53,824 nt of DNA from an uncultured Lachnospiraceae bacterium (GTDB lineage Bacteria > Bacillota > Clostridia > Lachnospirales > Lachnospiraceae): assembly GCA_900314255.1 (NCBI GenBank), contig OMUP01000202.1, forward strand, positions 1 to 53,824. The letters run 5' to 3'. Shown in pieces: positions 23,295-32,299 of the stretch (position 1 is the first letter of the stretch; the number at the start of each line of letters is the position of its first letter). Made by a program: the position numbers and the translations under genes. The notes under the pieces were generated by a model that made no database searches, was not told the origin of the DNA, and worked only from the letters and a program-made list of their open reading frames with translations.

Positions 23295-24725
23295 ATGAAC
23301 AGCCTTGCAGGCAGAATCAGGAACAAGACTTCTCTTCGCAGTCTGATCACAATGGTTTCGGCCATTGCGTTTCCGGTTGCGCTTCAGAATCTGCTCACGA
23401 CAACGGGCAGTATGATTGATACCATCATGATCGCGTCACTCGGCGAACAGAGCGTCGGCGCCGTCGGGCTTTGCGCGCAGTATTCGAGCCTCATGTTCTC
23501 GGGCTACTGGGGATTTGTGGGCGGCGGGATGCTGTTTTTCTCCCAGTTCTACGGGGCGCAGGACCATGACAACATCCGGCGGTCTTTCGGCATGACGCTG
23601 GTTTTCATGATGATCTCAGCTCTTGTGTTCGGAAGCTTCGCGGTATTTGCACCGCTCTCTGTCATGCGTCTGTACACGGACAGTGAGGCCATTCAGCAGA
23701 TCGGCGCCTCTTACATCCGGCTGGTCGGCTTTGCCTACCCGTTCCAGGTGATTGCCATGGCACAGAGCGCCCTTCTGCGCTCGACGGGCCATGTGCACAT
23801 TCCGCTGATCGGCGGCATCTGTGCCATCCTCACCAACTTCACCGTCAATTTCATCCTGATTTTCGGCCATCTGGGGTTCCCTGCCATGGGTGTTGCCGGT
23901 GCGGCTGTCGGCACCATCGTCTCCTGCATCGTCAATGTCGCGGTGATCGTGATTCTCTCGGGTATCCGCCATGTGCCTTATGTGCTTGATTTTTCGATGC
24001 ATTTCCGCTGGAACCGGGATCTGCTGAAACAGTATCTGATCAAATCCGCCCCCATCATTGCCAACGAAGTGCTGATCGGCATCGGGAACATGATGATCAA
24101 CATCGTACTTGGCCACCAGATTGAATACGCCATCGCGGCGACAGCCGTTTTCCGCACGCTTGAGGGAATCATCATCGCCTTCTTCAGCGGTTTCTCAAAC
24201 GCAGCCACAGTACTCATCGGAAAGGAAATCGGAGCCGGAAATCACGAGGAAAGCTGGTCAAGAGCCTACAGACTTGTCTACCTGTGTCAGGCGCTCACTC
24301 TTATAGCCTGCCTGGCGCTGATCGCACTTCACACACCGCTCCTCACTGTCATGGGGCTTTCCGGCAATTCCTTTGCCACGGCGTACGGGATGCTTCTCAT
24401 CTACGCCGCTGCCTCCTGCATCCGCATGGGCAACTGGTGCATGAATGACACCTACCGCGCGGGCGGCGATCCGGCTTTTGGTTCCACACTGGAAATCGTA
24501 TTCATGTTCTGCATGGTACAGCCTGCCATCCACCTGGCCAATGATTTCCTGCACTGGCCGTTCCTGGTTGTCTTCGCCCTCTGCTACTGCGACGAGCCCG
24601 TCCGCTACGTCATAATGCAGATTCATATGTACTCCGGCAAATGGATCCGGCCGGTGTCCGGTCCCGGAAAAGCGGCTATTGACGCTTTCCGCGAAAAATA
24701 CGGGATTGTGATGAATAAAAGATAA
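23295..24725 (+). CDS. MATE-family efflux transporter
   Basis: A 476-residue protein with about twelve transmembrane helices in the two-lobed MATE plan; the N-terminal lobe begins with IAFPVALQNLLTTTGSMIDT and the C-terminal lobe repeats the pattern from about residue 240. MATE pumps export drugs or metabolites using sodium or proton gradients; the substrate is unknown. A GGGGGAAC site precedes the ATG. It is a single-gene unit ended by a strong terminator. Confidence 0.92.
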   Translation: MNSLAGRIRNKTSLRSLITMVSAIAFPVALQNLLTTTGSMIDTIMIASLGEQSVGAVGLCAQYSSLMFSGYWGFVGGGMLFFSQFYGAQDHDNIRRSFGMTLVFMMISALVFGSFAVFAPLSVMRLYTDSEAIQQIGASYIRLVGFAYPFQVIAMAQSALLRSTGHVHIPLIGGICAILTNFTVNFILIFGHLGFPAMGVAGAAVGTIVSCIVNVAVIVILSGIRHVPYVLDFSMHFRWNRDLLKQYLIKSAPIIANEVLIGIGNMMINIVLGHQIEYAIAATAVFRTLEGIIIAFFSGFSNAATVLIGKEIGAGNHEESWSRAYRLVYLCQALTLIACLALIALHTPLLTVMGLSGNSFATAYGMLLIYAAASCIRMGNWCMNDTYRAGGDPAFGSTLEIVFMFCMVQPAIHLANDFLHWPFLVVFALCYCDEPVRYVIMQIHMYSGKWIRPVSGPGKAAIDAFREKYGIVMNKR

Positions 24726-24742
24726 GAAAATAATTTTAACAC

Positions 24743-24789
24743 AAAAAGAAGAACCTCGGGCTCTTGCAAGCCCTTGGTTCTTCTTTTTT
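24743..24789. terminator. Bidirectional terminator between MATE and solute-binding genes
   Basis: AAAAAGAAGAACC (24743-24755) pairs with GGTTCTTCTTTTT (24776-24788), with a second inner stem GGGCT/AGCCC. T-runs are present in both directions. Confidence 0.9.
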
Positions 24790-24830
24790 ATTGGCTGTGC
24801 TTTTTCACAGCCCCACGATTTTACGTCTTG

Positions 24831-26216
24831 TCAGCTTGCCTTGGCTGCCAGCGCCTGGCTTCCTTCCTCAATAAACTGTTCCGCGCCTGCCTCCGGTGTG
24901 ATCTGCCCGTAAGCAACCATCTCGAACACCTTGTTGAAGACGCTCTTCGCCTCGGAAGCCCCTGCCGGATCCGGCGGATTGATGTTGGAGCTGTTCGGGG
25001 CTGCAACATCTTCAACATAGGAATAGATAAGCTGATCCTTGTCCGTCAGCTGCTTGACAACATATTCTGCGATATCCGAATTCATCGGAATTCCGCGTTC
25101 GCCCTTCAGGCAGTCATTGGCGCCCTCGTCGTTGATCAGCCAGTTGATGAACTTCGCGGCTTCTCTCGGATTCTTGGCATCTCTTGAGATCGAGAAGAAC
25201 TGTCCGGCCTTCAGGAAATTGGACTTCTTCGGGTCCTTGCTCGGCCAGGTCGTCATCTGAATGTTCTGGCCTTCCTGTGCGGTATTGCATACAGCAATGT
25301 ACATATTCGACCACTGGAATGCGCACCATGAACGGGTGTCCGGGCTGTCGCCGTATGTAAGAGCATCCTGCTCAACGGTGCCGATCGAGCGGTCCGCAAA
25401 GACTGCCGGATCGATCATCCAGCCTTCCTTGAAGCCGTCCACATACATCTGGAAATACGGGGCGAGCTGCTCCTTCGTGCACTGAACCTTGTCCTTGCCG
25501 AACATAACCACGCCTTCGGCTCTCATCCAGTAGCTGAAGAGACCGTCCGCGATGCCGTACGAAAGGTTCGTCTTGTACCCGGTCTTCTCATAAATCGTCT
25601 TGCTGATCTCAATGAACTCATCAAGTGTCATGTTGTCCTTGATGGTCACACCGGCCGCATCGGTGATCGTCTTGTCATACATCATCGCCGGAGCATTGAT
25701 TCCGTTGCAGACCGCCACGAATTTTCCGTCAACGGTTCCCGCGTCGATCATCGCCTGATTCCACTTGGACGTGTCAATTGTGCCGTCCGCGACGAACTCA
25801 TCCAGCGGATAGAGCTGATCGCTGTTCGTGTACTGCTCCACATACGCGTAGTCCTGCTGGATCACATCCGGAAGGTTGTTGCCGGCTGAAAGCGTCGCGA
25901 GCTTCTGCCAGTAGTCGCCCCATTGCGAGAACTGTCCTTCGATCGTGACATTCGGATTTTCCTTCATGTACAGATTGATCGCGTTCTGTGTGTTCTCGTT
26001 GCGCACCTGGTTCCCCCACCAGGCAAACACCATGCTCACCGTGTCTCCCGTCCCGCCGGAAGCCTTCGTTGTGGCAGCTGCCGATGCGGATGATGATGCC
26101 GCAGCACTTGATGCGCCTGCAGTCGTCGTCGTGGAACTTCCGCTCCCACAGCCTGCCAGAATTCCCGCGCCCATGCACGCACTCAGAATTCCGGCAAAAA
26201 GTCTCTTCTTCGTCAT
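24831..26216 (-). CDS. Extracellular solute-binding lipoprotein (sugar ABC type)
   Basis: A 461-residue lipoprotein. The signal peptide ends in a lipobox ILAGC with Cys23 as the lipidation site, followed by a Ser/Thr/Ala-rich linker to about residue 60 and then a family 1 extracellular binding domain (VSMVFAWWGNQVRNENTQ onward). Such proteins deliver sugars or oligosaccharides to ABC permeases. No permease or ATPase gene is adjacent, so it must work with components encoded elsewhere or as a sensor. The start at 26216 has AGGAGGG six bases upstream. Confidence 0.92.
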   Translation of the reverse strand: MTKKRLFAGILSACMGAGILAGCGSGSSTTTTAGASSAAASSSASAAATTKASGGTGDTVSMVFAWWGNQVRNENTQNAINLYMKENPNVTIEGQFSQWGDYWQKLATLSAGNNLPDVIQQDYAYVEQYTNSDQLYPLDEFVADGTIDTSKWNQAMIDAGTVDGKFVAVCNGINAPAMMYDKTITDAAGVTIKDNMTLDEFIEISKTIYEKTGYKTNLSYGIADGLFSYWMRAEGVVMFGKDKVQCTKEQLAPYFQMYVDGFKEGWMIDPAVFADRSIGTVEQDALTYGDSPDTRSWCAFQWSNMYIAVCNTAQEGQNIQMTTWPSKDPKKSNFLKAGQFFSISRDAKNPREAAKFINWLINDEGANDCLKGERGIPMNSDIAEYVVKQLTDKDQLIYSYVEDVAAPNSSNINPPDPAGASEAKSVFNKVFEMVAYGQITPEAGAEQFIEEGSQALAAKAS

Positions 26217-26280
26217 ATAATACCCTCCTGTAGTCCGGGCCAAATCCCCGCTCCGGTCCGGAATATTATGCTGAAATCAT

Positions 26281-26309
26281 ATCATACAGGAGCATATATT
26301 ACAATACAA
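26281..26309 (-). promoter_or_regulatory. Promoter of the solute-binding lipoprotein gene
   Basis: On the minus strand TTGTAT (26309-26304) and TATGAT (26286-26281) are spaced by 17, giving a leader of about 60 bases. Confidence 0.6.
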
Positions 26310-26366
26310 CGCCGCATCAAATCGCCGTTTTCATGCATTTTGAACAATCTTCCATTTATTCCTGCT

Positions 26367-27092
26367 TCACTGCTTTCCGGTATTCATGAGCATCCGCATC
26401 GCCAGGGCAAATGCATCCCCGGTCCGCTTCCCGCTGTTCTGGAAATGATTTCCCGGGTTCATCTGAAAATTCATGTTCAGGATGCTGCCGCATTTCTCAT
26501 CGATATCTTTCCTGAAGATATCAATCTGCTGATTCATGCATGTGCCTACCGAGCGCAGCAGAGGATTTTTCGCCCGCGCCTCCTTGTCGCCCAGACTCAG
26601 ACTGTACACAGCGGCCAGCGGGGCGTGTGTCTGCGCATACGGTATCCACCCGTCGACCCACACGGACGGCGAAGCTGCTGCGCACCCGGCAAATGTATCC
26701 GTCTGAAAGGTGCTCCAAAGCGCAAAGAATCCGGCCAGAGAATAGCCTCCGATGAGAAGCTTCGCGTCCGGCGCCAGAATGCGCGTCTGCGGGATGACGC
26801 GGCCGGTGATCAGTTTCAGAAATCCGGCGGCGTCAGATCCAAAGTCCGTGTTACCGTATGGCGCTTTTGCCTTCCAGGGAACCAGTTCTCTTCCCCAGTC
26901 CAGGACCGGTACCATCACAAGAAGAAACGGGATTTTTTCCGCTCCAATTGCTTCAAGCTCTTCTTTCCCTGTCTCAAGGTCGTGATCATCACATGGCTGA
27001 ATCAGTATAAACGAAGCATCCGAACTTCCGCAAATCCGGCATTCCCGGTCACCTGCTGAAAAGTGCTTTTCCATTTTCTTTTCGTCAGACAT
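26367..27092 (-). CDS. Alpha/beta-hydrolase-fold esterase-like protein
   Basis: About 241 residues, without a signal peptide. A nucleophile elbow GGYSLAG (near residues 114-120 from the chosen start) and a late PGNHFQ histidine suggest an esterase of the alpha/beta-hydrolase fold; the acid residue is not certain. The substrate is unknown. The start at 27092 has GGAGG upstream, and that site lies in the last codons of the nuclease gene, so the two are translationally coupled with only four bases between stop and start. Confidence 0.72.
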   Translation of the reverse strand: MSDEKKMEKHFSAGDRECRICGSSDASFILIQPCDDHDLETGKEELEAIGAEKIPFLLVMVPVLDWGRELVPWKAKAPYGNTDFGSDAAGFLKLITGRVIPQTRILAPDAKLLIGGYSLAGFFALWSTFQTDTFAGCAAASPSVWVDGWIPYAQTHAPLAAVYSLSLGDKEARAKNPLLRSVGTCMNQQIDIFRKDIDEKCGSILNMNFQMNPGNHFQNSGKRTGDAFALAMRMLMNTGKQ

Positions 27093-27096
27093 TTCA

Positions 27097-27897
27097 TCAT
27101 CCTCCCGTGAATTTTGGGCCTTCACTGCTCCCGTCGGAATAGTCTATGGCAACCCCCGGCTGCACGTTGTAGCAGAATACGCAGAAAGAAAGCCCTGTTC
27201 CGCCGTCCTCTACCGACTCGGCCTCCATCAGCACGCCCCGGGCGACAAGGTCATCTCCTTCAAAAACTGGCGTCACCCGGTACAGCACATGAAAGCCGGT
27301 GCTGCGGATAAATTCGGCCGTCTCGTTTTCATACGGCAGCATTCCTTCCACGTTCATGTACCGGGTGCCGGTGATCAGATTTTCCGGGTTCGCATTTTCT
27401 CCCGAAAGCTCATACGCGATCAGATGGCAGCGGTTGTAAAGGTAGTTTCCGTCGATTCCGTCATATTTCACCGTGTGCCAGCCGGTCGGCTTCACCATGC
27501 CGATCGAACCGCGCGGCTGACTCGGCATCAGATCTTCCCCGAGGCACGCCTCGGCCGGCCCGCAGCGCCCCAGCGAATCTGGCGTCGAAAAGTTTTCATA
27601 TGAGTCCGTAACCAGCTCGTCAGCTGTGAAATACGGGACATTCCCGTGAATGATGACCGACGGGCTGTCTGAATACGGCGGCACAAGATCAGGCGAAAAA
27701 GTATCCGCTTCCTCACCTGCTGCATCTTCCAAAATATATGCCGTCTCTACGGCAGAAGAGGTGCCCGTGTCCGGATTTGACAATGCAAGGGGCCCTGCCT
27801 GAAACTGTGCCGCGATCGCCGCAGCCAGAAATGTCAGAACCGGGATACCGACAGCTGCTGCGCCTTTCCGTTTTCTTCTTCGTCTTCTTCTGCTCAT
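27097..27897 (-). CDS. Exported DNA/RNA non-specific endonuclease
   Basis: About 266 residues. A run of arginine and lysine (residues 2-12) is followed by one hydrophobic segment, so it is secreted or membrane-anchored, and then a beta-beta-alpha-metal nuclease domain. The active-site block is NRCHLIAYELSGENANPEN, with the catalytic histidine after Arg-Cys, and then LITGTRYMN. This resembles streptococcal and clostridial secreted nucleases. The ATG at 27897 has AAAGGA unusually close upstream; a GTG at 27921 lacks a ribosome site. The esterase gene follows directly. Confidence 0.85.
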   Translation of the reverse strand: MSRRRRRRKRKGAAAVGIPVLTFLAAAIAAQFQAGPLALSNPDTGTSSAVETAYILEDAAGEEADTFSPDLVPPYSDSPSVIIHGNVPYFTADELVTDSYENFSTPDSLGRCGPAEACLGEDLMPSQPRGSIGMVKPTGWHTVKYDGIDGNYLYNRCHLIAYELSGENANPENLITGTRYMNVEGMLPYENETAEFIRSTGFHVLYRVTPVFEGDDLVARGVLMEAESVEDGGTGLSFCVFCYNVQPGVAIDYSDGSSEGPKFTGG

Positions 27898-27952
27898 GAT
27901 TCCTTTACTGTCCCGTGTCACAAAATGCCGGCACCGCCAGCATCAGTATACC

Positions 27953-27990
27953 AAAAACCGGACCGAATCCTTGAATCAGGACCGGTCCGG
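27953..27990 (-). terminator. Terminator after yebC
   Basis: On the minus strand CCGGACCG (27990-27983) pairs with CGGTCCGG (27965-27958), with an extra inner CCT/AGG stem, followed by TTTTT. It closes the rpsO-pnp-yebC unit. Confidence 0.85.
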
Positions 27991-28011
27991 CATTTGTCAT
28001 TTTTGCGTTTT

Positions 28012-28740
28012 TTATTCTTCTTCCCAATTGTGCCATACGTTCTGAACGTCGTCGTCCTCGTCGAGTGTCTCGAGGATCTTGTTCATGTTGGCAATGTCCT
28101 CAGCGTTCGTCAGCTTGACGGTCGTGGACGGAATCATCGTGACTTCAGCAGAAGCCATCGGAATTCCGGCCTTTTCAAACGCTTCTTCCACATCGTTGAA
28201 GCTGTCCGGATCGGTGATGATTTCATAGGAATCTTCCTCTTCAGAGAGATCCTCGGCGCCTGCCTCAAGAGCGAACTCCATCATCTCGTCGGCGTCCTTG
28301 TCGCAGTCTTCCTTCGCGACGATAATCTGGCCCTTCTCGGTGAACATGAACGACACGCAGCCCGGTGTGCCGATGTTGCCGTTCCCGCGGGTGAAAGCGT
28401 GGCGGATATTGGAAGCCGCACGGTTGCGGTTGTCCGTCAGCGCCTCGACAATGATCGCGACACCTGCCGGACCGTATCCCTCGTAGCGGATCGTCTCGAG
28501 ATCTGCCTCAGTCGAGTTGGCAGCCTTCTTGATGCTGCGGTCGATAGTATCGTTCGGCATGTTGTTGGCCTTCGCCTTTGCGACGACGGCCTTCAGCTTG
28601 CTGTTGTTATTGACGTCCGGGCCGCCTTCCTTTACAGCGACCATGATTTCCTTGCCGATGCGGGTGAAAATCTTGCCCTTCGCGGCATCATTCTTTTCCT
28701 TCTTTGCACGAATGTTGGCAAATTTTGAATGTCCTGACAT
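28012..28740 (-). CDS. yebC: YebC/PmpR-family (TACO1) regulator
   Basis: A 242-residue protein of usual length with the conserved start MSGHSKFANIRAKKEKNDAA and the block GYGPAGVAIIVEALTDN. Members act as DNA-binding regulators or, as shown for some, as translation factors that relieve stalling. The start has AGAGG upstream. It follows pnp by 28 bases and shares its terminator, so it is probably cotranscribed with the RNA-decay gene. Confidence 0.93.
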   Translation of the reverse strand: MSGHSKFANIRAKKEKNDAAKGKIFTRIGKEIMVAVKEGGPDVNNNSKLKAVVAKAKANNMPNDTIDRSIKKAANSTEADLETIRYEGYGPAGVAIIVEALTDNRNRAASNIRHAFTRGNGNIGTPGCVSFMFTEKGQIIVAKEDCDKDADEMMEFALEAGAEDLSEEEDSYEIITDPDSFNDVEEAFEKAGIPMASAEVTMIPSTTVKLTNAEDIANMNKILETLDEDDDVQNVWHNWEEE

Positions 28741-28768
28741 ACTAACCTCTTGCGTCTTCTGTTCTTAC

Positions 28769-30853
28769 TTATTCTGCGTCCTTGATCGAGAAGCTGAATC
28801 TTCCCATTCTGTCCTTGCCCAGGCACTTGCAGCGCACGTGATCGCCGAGGGTGAGAACATCCTCCACGTGGTCGATGCGCTTCTTCGCGATCTTGGAGAT
28901 ATGAACCAGTCCTTCCTTGCCCGGAGCGAACTGGATGAATGCACCGAATTCCTTGATGGAAACCACGCGGCCTTCGTAGATCTTTCCTTCTTCAAAGTCA
29001 GAAACGATGGTCTCGATATAGCCCTTTGCCTTGTCCATGCCGGCCTGATCTGTGCCGCAGATGGATACAAAGCCGGAATCATCGATGTCGATCTTTACGC
29101 CGCACTCATCAATGATGGCATTGATGTTCTTGCCGCGCTGTCCGACAACTTCGCCGATCTTGTCCGGATCGATGGTCATCTGGATGATCTTCGGTGCGTA
29201 TGCGTTGACGGTCGGCCGCGGCTTGGCGATGCAAGGCGTCATGACCTCATTCATGATATACTCTCTTGCCTGCTTTGTTCTGGCGATGGCCTCTTCAACG
29301 ATCGGACGGGTCAGACCGTGAATCTTGATATCCATCTGAATGGCCGTGATGCCGTCATGTGTTCCGGCAACCTTGAAGTCCATGTCGCCGAAGAAGTCCT
29401 CAAGTCCCTGGATATCGGTAAGAACGACATAATCGTCATCTGTATCGCCTGTCACAAGGCCGCAGGAAATGCCTGCAACCTGTTTCTTGATCGGAACGCC
29501 GGCAGCCATGAGGGACATGGTAGAAGCGCAGATGGAAGCCTGAGAGGTCGAGCCGTTGGACTCAAATGTCTCAGAAACAGTGCGGATTGCGTACGGGAAT
29601 TCCTCGGCACTCGGAAGGACCGGGATCAGAGCCTTTTCCGCCAGTGCGCCGTGGCCGATTTCACGCCGGCCCGGTCCTCTGTTCGGCTTCGTCTCGCCGA
29701 CGGACCATGACGGGAAGTTGTACTGGTGAATATAGCGCTTGGAGGTGATGTTCGGATCAAGTCCCTCGATCTTCTGCGCCTCGGAAAGCGGTGCCAGTGT
29801 TGTGATGTTGCAGATCTGTGTCTGTCCACGGGTGAACATGGCAGAGCCGTGTACTCTCGGGATGATATCTACTTCCGCTGCCAGCGGGCGGATCTGATCG
29901 ATCTTACGGCCGTCCGGTCTCTTGTGCTCCTTGAGAATCATACGGCGGACCGTCTTCTTCTCGTACTGATACATGGCATCCGGAATTCTCGCGAGCCAGT
30001 CCTCGTTGTCGGCGTACTTCTCCTTCAGCTTGTCGGTCAGTTCGTCGATGTTCCGGTCTCTCTGCTGCTTGTCATCGGTGAAGACAGCCGTCTCCATCAC
30101 ATCATCCGGGATATCCTCGTGAATTGCGTTCATCAGATCTTCCGGAACGGCAAAACTCTGGTATGTGAACTTTTCCTTGCCGCACTCAGCGACAATTTTA
30201 TTGATGAAAGCGATGATAGTCTGATTTACATCGTGAGCCTTGTAAATCGCCTCGATCATCTTGTCCTCCGGCAGTTCCTTTGCGCCGGCTTCGATCATGA
30301 TGACCTTCTCGGAAGTGGAAGCAACGGTCAGCTGCAGATCGCCCTCATCCCAGTCCTTCTGGCTCGGGTTGATGATGAACTCTCCGTTCTTCATGCCGAC
30401 CTGCGTCATTGCGCACGGGCCGTCGAACGGAACATCCGAAATGCTCGTTGCAATCGAGGAGCCGAGCATCGCGAGCAGCTCCGGGCGGCACTCCGGGTCA
30501 ACCGAAAGAACCGTGTTGTCAAGAGCTACGTCATTTCTCAGGTCCTTAGGGAACAGCGGGCGCATCGGACGGTCGATCACGCGGGACGTGAGAACCGCGT
30601 TGGTGCTTGCCTTGCCCTCGCGCTTGTTGAATCCGCCGGGAATCAGGCCGACGGCATACATCTTCTCTTCGAAGTCAACGGAGAGCGGGAAAAAATCCAC
30701 GCCTTCCCTCGGCTCCTTGGAAGCTGCAACAGTCGAAAGAACGACTGTGTCACCATAGTGCATGAACGCCGCGCCGTTTGCCTGGGCCGCGACCCTGCCG
30801 ATGTCCACGCGAAGCGTTCTGCCGGCCAGTTCCATGGAATACGTCTTGTACAT
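28769..30853 (-). CDS. pnp: Polynucleotide phosphorylase
   Basis: A 694-residue 3'-5' phosphorolytic exoribonuclease. Two RNase PH-like domains (about 1-215 and 310-540) flank a helical domain; a KH domain (KIGEVVGQRGKNINAIIDE, near 560) and an S1 domain (GRVVSIKEFGAFIQFAPGKE, near 630) complete the usual order. The enzyme degrades mRNA with other decay factors in the cytosol. AAAGGAG lies about a dozen bases before the ATG. It is downstream of rpsO, separated by a terminator and a second hairpin. Confidence 0.97.
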   Translation of the reverse strand: MYKTYSMELAGRTLRVDIGRVAAQANGAAFMHYGDTVVLSTVAASKEPREGVDFFPLSVDFEEKMYAVGLIPGGFNKREGKASTNAVLTSRVIDRPMRPLFPKDLRNDVALDNTVLSVDPECRPELLAMLGSSIATSISDVPFDGPCAMTQVGMKNGEFIINPSQKDWDEGDLQLTVASTSEKVIMIEAGAKELPEDKMIEAIYKAHDVNQTIIAFINKIVAECGKEKFTYQSFAVPEDLMNAIHEDIPDDVMETAVFTDDKQQRDRNIDELTDKLKEKYADNEDWLARIPDAMYQYEKKTVRRMILKEHKRPDGRKIDQIRPLAAEVDIIPRVHGSAMFTRGQTQICNITTLAPLSEAQKIEGLDPNITSKRYIHQYNFPSWSVGETKPNRGPGRREIGHGALAEKALIPVLPSAEEFPYAIRTVSETFESNGSTSQASICASTMSLMAAGVPIKKQVAGISCGLVTGDTDDDYVVLTDIQGLEDFFGDMDFKVAGTHDGITAIQMDIKIHGLTRPIVEEAIARTKQAREYIMNEVMTPCIAKPRPTVNAYAPKIIQMTIDPDKIGEVVGQRGKNINAIIDECGVKIDIDDSGFVSICGTDQAGMDKAKGYIETIVSDFEEGKIYEGRVVSIKEFGAFIQFAPGKEGLVHISKIAKKRIDHVEDVLTLGDHVRCKCLGKDRMGRFSFSIKDAE

Positions 30854-30905
30854 CTGTGTTGGTTTCTCCTTTTGCTTCTTTTTCTTCTTCTTTCGATCAC
30901 GCTAT

Positions 30906-30974
30906 AAAAAACGCAGGGGAAGGCCTTTTTAAGCGGCTGACCCTGCGTTTACAGACGAAAGCCTTTGCTTTCGT
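30906..30974 (-). terminator. rpsO-pnp intergenic hairpins and terminator
   Basis: On the minus strand the first hairpin is ACGAAAGC/GCTTTCGT (30974-30955). It is followed by a ten-base stem, AAACGCAGGG (30950-30941) with CCCTGCGTTT (30918-30909), and TTTTTT. It should end part of the rpsO transcription; the same gene order in E. coli has a partial terminator and processing hairpins here. Confidence 0.85.
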
Positions 30975-30977
30975 TCT

Positions 30978-31244
30978 TTACTTTCTCAGACCGAGCTTTG
31001 CGATCAGATTACGGTAGCCCTCAAGATCCTTCTTCTTCAGGTACTCAAGAAGGTTTCTTCTGCTGCCGACCATCTTGAGAAGGCCTCTTCTGGAATGATG
31101 ATCCAGCGGGTTCTTTGCGAGATGGGCATTGAGCTCATTGATGCGCTCTGTGAGGATGGCGATCTGAACTTCCGGTGAACCTGTATCGCCCGGCTTTCTG
31201 CCATACTCGTTGATGATCTGTGTCTTCAGTTCCTTGCTAATCAT
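30978..31244 (-). CDS. rpsO: 30S ribosomal protein S15
   Basis: An 88-residue protein with the complete S15 sequence, including [17 protein letters not shown] and [19 protein letters not shown]. It binds the 16S rRNA central domain early in small-subunit assembly. CAGGAGG is seven bases before the ATG. A promoter lies in the end of ribF, and a terminator separates it from pnp. Confidence 0.98.
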   Translation of the reverse strand: MISKELKTQIINEYGRKPGDTGSPEVQIAILTERINELNAHLAKNPLDHHSRRGLLKMVGSRRNLLEYLKKKDLEGYRNLIAKLGLRK

Positions 31245-31331
31245 GGTAAATCCTCCTGATTCTGTTTCTTACGGCCTGTCATTAAGGAATGGCCGGAGCT
31301 GCCTCTTCCTGAACAACGGCTCAACGTGCTG

Positions 31332-31361
31332 ATTGTATCACAGAGCCCTGTGCGCTTGCAA
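31332..31361 (-). promoter_or_regulatory. Promoter of rpsO inside the end of ribF
   Basis: On the minus strand TTGCAA (31361-31356) and TACAAT (31337-31332) are spaced 18; the -35 lies in the last codons of ribF. Confidence 0.55.
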
Positions 31362-32282
31362 GTATTTTGCGGCCTCTTTCGCATCCGCGTGCATCTGATC
31401 CTGCAGCTCCCCGAGACTCTCAAATTTCTGCTCCGGACGCAGAAAAGAGTACAGCAGAACCTCGATCGGACTTCCGTAATCCTCTCCTTCGCGGTCATAT
31501 CCGAAAAGATTCGTCTCAACCCGCACCTGGGATTCTTTCTGCCCCACCGTGGGCCGCACCCCGATGTCCGTCACGCCGTCATAGACCCGCCCGCCGAGCC
31601 TCGTGCGGCTCGCATAAACACCATTCGGCGGAAGAAGTTTCCGGGCCTGCGGATACAGGTTGAGCGTCGGCATATCCATCTTCCGCCCCAGCTGATTTCC
31701 CAGCGCCACGACGCCCATCACCGGATACGGATGTCCGAGAAGCTCACTCACTTCCTCCATCCGCGCATCCATGAGCATACTGCGCACCAGCGTGCTGGAG
31801 ATTTCCTGCCCGTTCCACCTTTCCTTCTCGATGACAAATGCCTCAAACCCCGCATCTTTCCCGGCCTCAAGCAGCATCCTGGCGTCCCCGGCACGTCCTC
31901 TTCCGAAATGATAGTCGCTTCCGACAACGACCGCCTTCGCTTTCAGCCTTCGCACGAGAATCTCACTGATAAATTCTTCCGCACTCATGTTCATGAGCTC
32001 TTCCGTGAAGGGAAATTCCACCTCATACGCAAGTCCCAGCTGTTCAAAAGCGTACCGTCTCTCCTCATTGGTGCTGAGAAACCGCTGTCCGGAGGGCGGC
32101 AGAAGGCGAAGCGGAATATGATCAAACGTGAAGGCTGCCGATATCAGGCCTCTTTCGCGCGACAGTTCCTCAACCTTCCGGATCAGCTTCTGATGCCCTC
32201 TGTGCACTCCGTCGAATTTACCGAGTGTCACCGCGCTGTCGGACGGCAGATATAAATTTTCCGTTCCATGCAGATACTGCAT
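31338..32282 (-). CDS. ribF: Bifunctional riboflavin kinase/FAD synthetase
   Basis: A 314-residue enzyme that makes FMN and then FAD from riboflavin. The N-terminal nucleotidyltransferase domain has GKFDGVHRGHQKLI (about 23-36); the C-terminal riboflavin-kinase domain begins near residue 190 with PPNGVYASRT, GVRPTVG and VETNLFGYD. It follows truB by 17 bases in the conserved translation-factor cluster. No FMN riboswitch is visible upstream. Confidence 0.95.
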   Translation of the reverse strand: MQYLHGTENLYLPSDSAVTLGKFDGVHRGHQKLIRKVEELSRERGLISAAFTFDHIPLRLLPPSGQRFLSTNEERRYAFEQLGLAYEVEFPFTEELMNMSAEEFISEILVRRLKAKAVVVGSDYHFGRGRAGDARMLLEAGKDAGFEAFVIEKERWNGQEISSTLVRSMLMDARMEEVSELLGHPYPVMGVVALGNQLGRKMDMPTLNLYPQARKLLPPNGVYASRTRLGGRVYDGVTDIGVRPTVGQKESQVRVETNLFGYDREGEDYGSPIEVLLYSFLRPEQKFESLGELQDQMHADAKEAAKYLQAHRAL

Positions 32283-32299
32283 CCGTCAACCCTCTTCCC

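Noticed and set aside
32283-32299. An FMN riboswitch for ribF
   Set aside because: Only 17 bases separate truB and ribF and no aptamer can fit; the gene is read as part of the cluster.
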